Of a stretch of 7,847 nucleotides of DNA, positions 1-5,500 are shown piece by piece. The notes under the pieces are model-generated. The model saw nothing but the letters and a program-made list of their open reading frames with translations, was not told the DNA's origin and searched no databases. Where the stretch lies: assembly GCA_023429985.1 (NCBI GenBank), contig JAEZCV010000129.1, positions 1-7,847 on the forward strand, written 5' to 3'. The translations under genes and the position numbers were made by a program. Origin of the DNA: Bacteroidota bacterium (GTDB taxonomy: Bacteria; Bacteroidota; Bacteroidia; Chitinophagales; Chitinophagaceae). Every line of letters begins with the position of its first letter. Position 1 is the first letter of the stretch.

Positions 1-54
1 CCTTTACATTTTTTATGCTTTCCTTTAAATCATACATTCAACCATAAACAGTTT

Positions 55-1830
55 ATGAAATTCTTTCTAAAGATTCTTGCATTGACTGCAGTAATTCTAA
101 TCAGCATTTCAGCAAAAAAACAGGAAGAAAATTCATGGATCCGTATCAACCTTCTTGGATATAAACCTTACGGAGTTAAACAGGCAGTCTGGTGTTCCAA
201 AAAGGATCTAACTCTCAAATCATTCCACCTGATTGATGCTGAATCCGGACAAAAAGTTTTTACTGCCAGCGCCGGAAAAGCATTTGGCACATACGGACCG
301 TTTGAACAAACTTACCGATTGGATTTTTCCAGATTTAATAGGCCGGGAAGATATTACCTGCAGGCAGGAAATGTAAGATCACCAGAATTTATCATTGGTG
401 AAGATGTATACAAAGGAGCAGCAGATTTTTGTCTTCGATACATGCGCCAGCAAAGAACTGGATTCAATCCCTTTTTGAAAGACAGCTGTCACACTAAAGA
501 TGGATATGTATTATACGGTGAAAAAGCAGGAATAGAGGACAGCACCAATGTTGATGTTGTTGGCGGATGGCATGATGCTTCAGATTATTTGCAATATTCA
601 ACCACTTCTGCAAATGCCACCTTTCATTTATTGGCAGCATATCGTGATTTTCCCAAAATTTTTTCTGATGAGAAAATTGCCAACGGACTTGATGGAAAAA
701 ATAATATCCCGGATATACTTGACGAGGCTAAATGGGGACTGGACTGGTTGTTGAAAATGCATCCAAAAGATGAATGGATGTTCAACCAGATCGCCGATGA
801 TCGCGATCATATTTCTATGCGTATGCCTGCTATGGACAGCCAGTATGGACGTGGGTATCAGCGTCCCGTTTATTTCATTAATGGTGAGCCACAACAAAGA
901 GGAAAATTTTTAAATGATACAAAAGGCACTTCATCCACGGCCGCAAAATTTTCAAGTGCTTTTTCATTGGGTAGTTTAATATTCAGTAAATACAATTCAA
1001 CTTATTCAGAATTGCTGGCCAGGAAATCATCTTCGGCTTTAATTTTCGCATATGCCAAACCGGGAGTTACACAAACAGCATCTGTAAAAGCACCCTATAT
1101 CTATGCAGAAGAAAACTGGGTGGATGATATGGAGCTTGCACTGTCGCAAAGGAGCCTTTTACATAACCAGGACAATTCCCTGGATAAAGCATTTGAATTT
1201 GCAAAGATGGAACCTGTTACACCCTGGCTGGGCACTGATACGGCTAAACATTATCAATGGTATCCATTCATTAACCTGGGACATTATGAACTGGCAAAGC
1301 AATTGAAAGGGAAGAGAAGAGATACAATCATCCGGTATTACAAGGAAGGAATTAACAGGACCTGGCAAAAAGCCAGGCAAAATGCTTTCTACAGAGGTGT
1401 GCCTTTTATTTGGTGCAGTAACAACCTTACTGTAGCTTTTGCCATTCAATGTTTATGGTATAAAGAACTTTCAGGTGATAAAAATTTCGAAGCACTTGAA
1501 CAGGCAAACATCGACTGGATCTTTGGCTGTAATCCCTGGGGCACCTCTATGGTTTATGGCCTTCCATCATGGGGGGATACACCTGTTGATCCTCACTCTG
1601 CTTTTACACACCTCGGTAAATTTCCGATTGATGGCGGACTGGTAGATGGCCCTGTTTACACAACAATTTACAAAGGGTTAATTGGCATAAGGCTTTATGA
1701 AGAAGATGAATATGCTGACTTTCAAAGTGAGCTTGCGGTTTACCACGATGATTATGGAGACTACAGCACAAACGAACCTACAATGGATGGAACAGCTTCC
1801 CTGGTTTATTTATTAGCGGCTATGGAATAA
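55..1830 (+). CDS. Exported glycoside hydrolase family 9 enzyme with N-terminal Ig-like (CelD_N) domain
   Basis: This is probably a beta-glucan hydrolase (endoglucanase or related exo-enzyme) acting outside the cytoplasm. Residues 1-20 form a type I signal peptide: a short basic start (MKFFLK), a hydrophobic core and a likely cut after SISA. No lipobox Cys is present. Residues about 28-115 match the Ig-like CelD_N domain, opening with IRINLLGYKP. The rest, to the C-terminus, is the (alpha/alpha)6 GH9 domain. The catalytic base region GGWHDASDY lies at residues 170-178 (D174/D177). The catalytic acid is E574 in STNEPTMDGTA near the C-terminus. The length of 591 aa is normal for this two-domain form. 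No carbohydrate-binding module or type IX secretion tail is seen. The usual GH9 PHHR motif reads PHSAF here (from P513), so the Arg is lost and substrate preference may be unusual. The ATG at 55 is chosen because it precedes the signal peptide directly. There are no SusC/D or other glycan genes in view. Family assignment is firm; substrate is unknown. Confidence 0.93.
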   Translation: MKFFLKILALTAVILISISAKKQEENSWIRINLLGYKPYGVKQAVWCSKKDLTLKSFHLIDAESGQKVFTASAGKAFGTYGPFEQTYRLDFSRFNRPGRYYLQAGNVRSPEFIIGEDVYKGAADFCLRYMRQQRTGFNPFLKDSCHTKDGYVLYGEKAGIEDSTNVDVVGGWHDASDYLQYSTTSANATFHLLAAYRDFPKIFSDEKIANGLDGKNNIPDILDEAKWGLDWLLKMHPKDEWMFNQIADDRDHISMRMPAMDSQYGRGYQRPVYFINGEPQQRGKFLNDTKGTSSTAAKFSSAFSLGSLIFSKYNSTYSELLARKSSSALIFAYAKPGVTQTASVKAPYIYAEENWVDDMELALSQRSLLHNQDNSLDKAFEFAKMEPVTPWLGTDTAKHYQWYPFINLGHYELAKQLKGKRRDTIIRYYKEGINRTWQKARQNAFYRGVPFIWCSNNLTVAFAIQCLWYKELSGDKNFEALEQANIDWIFGCNPWGTSMVYGLPSWGDTPVDPHSAFTHLGKFPIDGGLVDGPVYTTIYKGLIGIRLYEEDEYADFQSELAVYHDDYGDYSTNEPTMDGTASLVYLLAAME

Positions 1831-1877
1831 AAATATTAAAAGACAACATATTCCGGTAAAATATTTAGAATGATATG

Positions 1878-2399
1878 TCAGGGAATATAAGTTAACTGAC
1901 CTTGACGAATATTTGCCGGTGCAGTATAGGGATGCTCTTTCGCTTTTGCTGGATCCATTATATGCAAAACCTCCCAACCATGGCATTTAAGATAATCGGA
2001 TATAAGTGCCCGATGACAACGCCACCAGACTGCTTCGGAACACATATATGCGGTGGGCCTTTGCAATGCTGTTGCTTCAAGCCTTTGAATTGCCTGCCTG
2101 AATGCCTCTGTTTCCATATAATCGGCATAGCCCCTAAAGGCTGCATGACGCCAGGCAGTGTTCTTACTTTCCTTCTCCGCTTTCCTTCTTCCTCCAAGAT
2201 CTGGAAAATGGATGTATTGAATATTATTCATGCTCAAATATTCTTTCAATTCCTGCTGATTATATTGGGGAAATTTTTTGGAGCCGGGAAACTGCCTGAC
2301 ATCTGCCACTAATGCTATGTTGAAGGATTGTAGTAGCGATAAAAATTCTTCAATTGGTCGTGTGGAGTGTCCAATAGTATAAATGAGCTTTTTATCCAT
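1878..2399 (-). CDS. DUF488 family protein
   Basis: This is a 173-aa DUF488 protein of unknown biochemical role; the length is typical for the single-domain form. Visible family hallmarks are the N-terminal beta-strand with YTIGHSTRP (GHS at 10-12), ADVRQFPGS (DVR at 33-35), the central HFPDLGGRR segment, and the C-terminal Cys/His cluster MCSEAVWWRCHR (C120, E122, C128, H129, R130), which could bind a metal or act catalytically. No signal peptide or membrane segment is present, so it should be cytosolic. It is convergent with the GH9 gene, 47 bp away, with only weak AT-rich dyads between them. It starts 58 bp after the Rnk-like gene ends, and a strong terminator lies in that gap, so it is either transcribed from a promoter squeezed into the gap or by read-through. 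No clear TAnnTTTG box was found there. Family is sure; function is not known. Confidence 0.92.
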   Translation of the reverse strand: MDKKLIYTIGHSTRPIEEFLSLLQSFNIALVADVRQFPGSKKFPQYNQQELKEYLSMNNIQYIHFPDLGGRRKAEKESKNTAWRHAAFRGYADYMETEAFRQAIQRLEATALQRPTAYMCSEAVWWRCHRALISDYLKCHGWEVLHIMDPAKAKEHPYTAPANIRQGQLTYIP

Positions 2400-2426
2400 A
2401 CTAATAAATCACAAAAAACCAGGCCT

Positions 2427-2453
2427 AAAAAAAGCTGCAGGATCCTGCAGCTT
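2427..2453 (-). terminator. Intrinsic terminator of the Rnk-like gene (perfect 22-bp palindrome plus U-tract)
   Basis: Positions 2432-2453 are a perfect 22-bp palindrome that folds into a 9-bp stem (aagctgcag paired with ctgcagctt) closed by a GATC loop. On the minus strand it is followed at once by a run of seven T residues (2433-2427), the classic rho-independent layout. It begins 4 bp after the TAA of the Rnk-like gene. The plus-strand side has no T-run, so it should act only on leftward transcription. It would partly or fully insulate the DUF488 gene from the upstream minus-strand block. Confidence 0.85.
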
Positions 2454-2457
2454 GCAA

Positions 2458-2853
2458 TTACCGGTGATTGTGGGAAATGGCCATTATAGTAAAATATCGT
2501 TTACCTTTTTGGGTTTGCCAGTAAATATCATCACCTCGCCTGTAACCAAACATTGCACTTCCCATTGGTGAGAATACAGAGACCTTACATTTCTGATGAT
2601 CGGCTTCTTCGGGAAGCACTACTGTATAAGTATAATTCAAACGCGCCAGCTTATCGCGGATGATTACCTTAGAATTCAATCGAACAACTTCCCATGGAAA
2701 ATCGGATTCTTCTAATACTTCGGCTTCGCTTATTTTCCCTAAACGTGATGCTTCACCTAAAACACTGGCAGGCAGATTGTTTGCATTGATATAATTCTGA
2801 ATGTACTGAAAATCTTTCCTTGAAACCACGAGTTTATTTGCTTCTGATATCAT
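2458..2853 (-). CDS. Rnk/GreA C-terminal domain-like transcription factor
   Basis: This 131-aa protein probably binds RNA polymerase near the secondary channel. The C-terminal half (about residues 68-126) fits the FKBP-like GreA/GreB C-terminal domain: a V-V-L-P-E-E-A-D strand-turn, then VSVFSPMGSAMFGYRRGDDI and a closing strand YFTIMAI. The N-terminal half is short and mixed (KDFQYIQNYINAN and following) and lacks the long antiparallel coiled coil with acidic tip that lets GreA/GreB stimulate transcript cleavage. In this it resembles Rnk, the regulator of nucleoside diphosphate kinase. The likely role is competition or modulation at the polymerase rather than backtrack rescue; that is inference. 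The ATG at 2853 is the natural start, preceded by an A/T-rich leader without a Shine-Dalgarno. It follows the membrane-protein gene after 159 bp that contain a hairpin, and is closed by a strong terminator. A divergent GreA is the alternative naming. Confidence 0.85.
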   Translation of the reverse strand: MISEANKLVVSRKDFQYIQNYINANNLPASVLGEASRLGKISEAEVLEESDFPWEVVRLNSKVIIRDKLARLNYTYTVVLPEEADHQKCKVSVFSPMGSAMFGYRRGDDIYWQTQKGKRYFTIMAISHNHR

Positions 2854-2907
2854 GATAATTTTTTTTATTAAAAACTAATTTGCAGAACGAACAATGTGAT
2901 TAAACAC

Positions 2908-2926
2908 TCCCTGCGATTTGCAGGGA
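2908..2926 (-). other. Stem-loop between the membrane-protein and Rnk-like genes
   Basis: TCCCTGC (2908-2914) and GCAGGGA (2920-2926) form a perfect 7-bp GC-rich stem with a 5-nt loop. It lies about 87 nt past the stop of the membrane-protein gene and about 55 nt before the start of the Rnk-like gene. On the minus strand it is followed by gtgttt rather than a true T-run, so it is at best a weak terminator. It could equally be an attenuator or a stabilising 3' or 5' end element. The rest of 2854-3012 is AT-rich with no gene seen. Confidence 0.4.
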
Positions 2927-3012
2927 TTAGTTGTGAAAGATCTTGCCGTTAAATAAGGTTTCCATAATTTAAAATGATTTTTATTTATACTAACAGTTAT
3001 ACTTTTAATCTT

Positions 3013-3534
3013 CTAAGCCACTTCTCTTTTTTGAACAAGCAATTTTGTTAACATCACCTCCCAATGCCTTGCTTTATTAGCCATTCTTGTAAGATCCATA
3101 ACCGGTGTAGTGGAATAATTATAAAAACAGATCCTTTCCCTGTGGCCATTCCTTAAAAAAATGTTGAGGTAAAGCTTTTCCAAATATTTCTCTGATGCAA
3201 CAGGACTTTTCACCCACCTTCCACTTGCATTGAATTGTTTTGTTAGAACAAATTCATTCACATCGTCAAGGTCAATAAGTTTAGAAACTACTGTGGAACC
3301 ATCTCTTTGTTGTACGATCAATAGTTTTCTTTCAAGCCCATCCAGGCCTAAAATTGTCCCATCGAGCAATGCCTGGGCCGTTATGGTAATTTTATAAGTC
3401 TCGGCCAGTCGCCGAAATTTATGAAGCAGGCGGATATTTCCTTTCTGTTTTCGTTTGTATTTCATACTCCTTATTACAAGGCTGGCAGCAACCAATATGC
3501 CCATGAACAGGAGTACAGGTATCATATTTATCAT
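3013..3534 (-). CDS. Single-pass membrane protein of unknown function, possible PH-like cytosolic domain
   Basis: I do not recognise a named family. The protein has one hydrophobic segment at its very start (MINMIPVLLFMGILVAASLV), followed by a strongly basic stretch (RSMKYKRKQKG), which predicts an N-in-membrane anchor with the bulk in the cytosol. The remaining ~140 residues alternate beta-like segments (ILGLDGLERKLLIV, VSKLIDLDDVNEFVL, LEKLYLNIFLRNG, ERICFYNY) and end in an amphipathic helix (DLTRMANKARHWEVMLTKLL). That order resembles a PH-like fold, but this is only a pattern judgement. The frame can be extended to a TTG at 3570, but this adds a charged N-terminus (FDKHHPIKN) before the membrane segment; the ATG at 3534 gives a clean 173-aa protein and is preferred. 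It lies 70 bp downstream of the HPF gene on the same strand with no terminator between, so the two are probably co-transcribed. Confidence 0.75.
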   Translation of the reverse strand: MINMIPVLLFMGILVAASLVIRSMKYKRKQKGNIRLLHKFRRLAETYKITITAQALLDGTILGLDGLERKLLIVQQRDGSTVVSKLIDLDDVNEFVLTKQFNASGRWVKSPVASEKYLEKLYLNIFLRNGHRERICFYNYSTTPVMDLTRMANKARHWEVMLTKLLVQKREVA

Positions 3535-3604
3535 AATTAAATTTTTAATTGGGTGGTGCTTATCAAACAACTAATAAGCAAAATGTCTATTTCATTTTCG
3601 GCAT

Positions 3605-3934
3605 CTATTTCATAATGCCTGGTATAGTCAATTTTTTCTTTTCCAGCTGTCGAATCACTCTTTTTTCAATATTCTTCAAAATGTGTTTCCATTGACTTCC
3701 GGAATCGGAAGCAACAACATCATTTCCTGGAATTCCCATACGAAACACTATCGTTCTGGGATTAGGCTTTTCTTCATTTGTTGTCATATAAACATCCATC
3801 CAGTTTACCTCAGGAAGCAGGCGTTTGAGCTTTTTTATCATGTTATATATCTTACGCTTCAGGTAATCATTCACTTCAACACCATTAGCTTGAACATCAA
3901 GCTTCAATTGCAGTTCATTTTGCATCTGATGCAT
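3605..3934 (-). CDS. hpf: HPF/RaiA-family ribosome hibernation factor (short form)
   Basis: This ~109-aa protein is predicted to bind the 30S subunit in the decoding region and silence or protect ribosomes in non-growing cells. The sequence follows the family's beta-alpha-beta-beta-beta-alpha plan: strand ELQLKLDVQANGVEV, a basic helix NDYLKRKIYNMIKKLKRLLP, strand VNWMDVYMTT, strand RTIVFRMGI, strand DVVASDSG, and helix QWKHILKNIEKRVIRQLEKK. It lacks the C-terminal dimerisation domain of long HPF. The open frame reaches back to an ATG at 4024, but those 30 extra residues (Cys-, His- and aromatic-rich) do not fit the family, which begins directly with the first strand. ATG 3934 is therefore chosen; ATG 3925 is also possible. 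A long gene-free leader lies upstream, with a promoter-like box about 385 nt before the start. The membrane-protein gene follows 70 bp downstream. Confidence 0.87.
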   Translation of the reverse strand: MHQMQNELQLKLDVQANGVEVNDYLKRKIYNMIKKLKRLLPEVNWMDVYMTTNEEKPNPRTIVFRMGIPGNDVVASDSGSQWKHILKNIEKRVIRQLEKKKLTIPGIMK

Positions 3935-4615
3935 ACAATTACTTTTTAAATGTTTACAATAATTCCACAGAGGGATTTCATTTCTACATATAAAATATTC
4001 AGGAAGCACCATGCAGGCTAGCATAGGGGAAAATCAAATCGCAAGCGATCAATATATATCCTGGCTATACCATAGATAAGGTTATTACAGGTACTGCAAT
4101 ACGGACGCCCTGCAAGGCACATTCAACAAAAACTAAGTAGTTAGAAATTTATGAGGCAGCTCCGGAGGAAAAGTCTTTAAGGCTGGAGTAATAATATAAC
4201 CTGGAGCAAAAGGGAACAAACTCAGGAAATGAACAGGTAAAACAATTGCGCAAATCAAGCACAAGAGGCCTGATAAGAAAAGTTGTTTTAATATTCATTA
4301 AACCCGTTGTCATAAATGCAAAGGTACAAAATAATAACCCAATTTCCTAAGAGGAACGGTTAATGATAGCCTAAACCATGGTCCGAATTCTTATCAAAAA
4401 TCAATTTCATTAATGGCAGGAATTTAATCAAATTGAAAACACAAATCCACCTTACAAGATTTTCAGGACAGAAGCAATGGTTCAACCCAATTAAAATTAA
4501 AATAGAAGTGAATAACGAATAGAAAGGAAAGAAAGGATGACAAAGAACGTTTCAACCTAAATTCTAACTAATTTGAGTGCTTAACGAGGCAAAAAGCCAA
4601 TTAAAAAAACAACAC
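3935..4615. other. Gene-free divergent region between hpf and the serine protease
   Basis: About 680 bp with no recognisable protein or known RNA family on either strand. Contents that can be pointed to: the minus-strand promoter-like box at 4319-4326; a 54-codon minus-strand frame (4313-4149) starting just after that box, with no convincing protein character; two CTGGAG direct repeats at 4183-4188 and 4201-4206 next to a self-complementary CTCCGGAG (4160-4167); a small dyad at 4084-4100 that forms a 7-bp stem with one G-U pair on the minus strand; and a purine-rich stretch at 4522-4550. No hallmark sequence of tmRNA, SRP RNA or RNase P RNA was found. No convincing plus-strand TAnnTTTG box was seen for the protease gene. 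Confidence 0.5.
4319..4326 (-). promoter_or_regulatory. Candidate Bacteroidota -7 promoter box reading toward hpf
   Basis: On the minus strand these bases read TACCTTTG, an exact match to the Bacteroidota -7 consensus TAnnTTTG. A TTG lies upstream at 4340-4342, but the 13-nt gap is shorter than the usual ~17-23 nt, so the -33 part is poor. Transcription would start near 4313-4308 and run toward hpf, giving a leader of about 375 nt or a separate small RNA. The box could be a chance match in AT-rich DNA. Confidence 0.35.
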
Positions 4616-5500
4616 ATGTTCAGGAAAGCAATTGAAAAAACAGGAAATTTTACCAGACCCATTCACTTCATCTCCAACATTTATGGAGAAAAAACAGCAC
4701 GCCCCGGGGCTGCCACGCTTTTCTTTGTGAACGACCAGGGATATGCCATTACCTGCAAACATGTTACTGCTGTAATTAAACAGGCAAACAATATTCAACA
4801 GAATTACCTGCAGTTTCAACAGGAAAAAAGCAGTTACCAGAAATCAAATTCCTACAATAAAAAAATAAAAGAACTCAAAACAAAATATGGATATGACAAA
4901 CAGGAAAATGCCTGCCAGCTGTTATACCAGTTTGTTGATTGTGTTGACCTGAAATCTGTTGACATCCTTGAGCACCCAAAATATGACCTTGCCATTTTAA
5001 AAATGAAGGATTTTACAAAATCATTTTATTCAGGTCATGCAACATTTGCAAAAAACAGCAAGGAATTGCAACCGGGTTTTTTCTTATGCCGGTTAGGCTA
5101 CCCTTTCCCCGAGTTTACCAACTTTAGTTATAATGAAGAAACGGAATTTATAAACTGGAATTCCGACATTGTAAGAACTGTACGATTTCCAATTGAAGGA
5201 ATGGTTACGCGTCATTTTGGTGATACAGAAGGAAATATTTTTGGAATAGAAATGAGCACGCCCGGATTGAAGGGTCAAAGTGGCGGACCTTTATTTGATG
5301 CCGATGGAATAATTTATGGTATGCAAAGCATGACGCATCATTTGCATCTTGGATTTGATATGAATAACCAGGAAATTTATTCCGAAGGAAGAAAAATAAA
5401 AGTTAACAACCAGCCATTATTACACGTGGGCCATTGCGTACATGTAGATATCATTAAAAGATTTCTGAAAGAAAACAATGTAGAATTTTTAGAGGCCTGA
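4616..5500 (+). CDS. Cytosolic trypsin-like serine protease (S1-type fold), no PDZ domain
   Basis: The protein carries the full catalytic triad of trypsin-like peptidases. Counting from the ATG at 4616, His49 sits in YAITCKHVTAV after the strand GAATLFFVNDQG; Asp124 sits in YDLAILKM; and nucleophile Ser222 sits in GLKGQSGGPLFDADG. The remaining strands (IIYGMQS, LHVGHCVHV) fit the C-terminal barrel. There is no signal peptide, membrane segment or PDZ domain, so it should work in the cytosol and not as a periplasmic HtrA. The His-Asp spacing is about 75 residues against about 45 in chymotrypsin numbering; the extra length is a charged, probably helical stretch (near residues 60-90, rich in Q, K, E, S). 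A GTG start at 4577 would give 307 aa and lies directly after an in-frame TGA; ATG 4616 (294 aa) is preferred because GTG starts are rare in this phylum, but this is not certain. Its stop abuts the stop of ligD. Substrate unknown. Confidence 0.87.
   Translation: MFRKAIEKTGNFTRPIHFISNIYGEKTARPGAATLFFVNDQGYAITCKHVTAVIKQANNIQQNYLQFQQEKSSYQKSNSYNKKIKELKTKYGYDKQENACQLLYQFVDCVDLKSVDILEHPKYDLAILKMKDFTKSFYSGHATFAKNSKELQPGFFLCRLGYPFPEFTNFSYNEETEFINWNSDIVRTVRFPIEGMVTRHFGDTEGNIFGIEMSTPGLKGQSGGPLFDADGIIYGMQSMTHHLHLGFDMNNQEIYSEGRKIKVNNQPLLHVGHCVHVDIIKRFLKENNVEFLEA

Noticed and set aside
1831..1877. AAATATT/AATATTT dyad between the convergent GH9 and DUF488 genes as a bidirectional terminator
   Set aside because: The stem is only A-T pairs with a ~20-nt loop and no T-run; too weak to call.
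1902..2312. 136-codon plus-strand open frame opposite DUF488
   Set aside because: It overlaps the well-supported DUF488 gene fully and has no domain-like pattern; the Cys-rich content is a reverse-strand artefact.
3935..4024. 30-residue N-terminal extension of the HPF frame from ATG 4024
   Set aside because: The family begins at the first beta-strand, and the extension is Cys/aromatic-rich with no family match; start 3934 is better.
4151..4185. ggaggaaaagtc resembling the conserved GAGGAAAGUCC of RNase P RNA
   Set aside because: The match has an extra A, lacks the following conserved bases, and no partner 3' element (ACAGAA...GGCTTA type) or overall fold was found.
4369..4522. 50-codon plus-strand open stretch upstream of the protease
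   Set aside because: It has no ATG start, low-complexity Ile/Lys/Asn content and no recognisable motif; expected by chance in AT-rich DNA.
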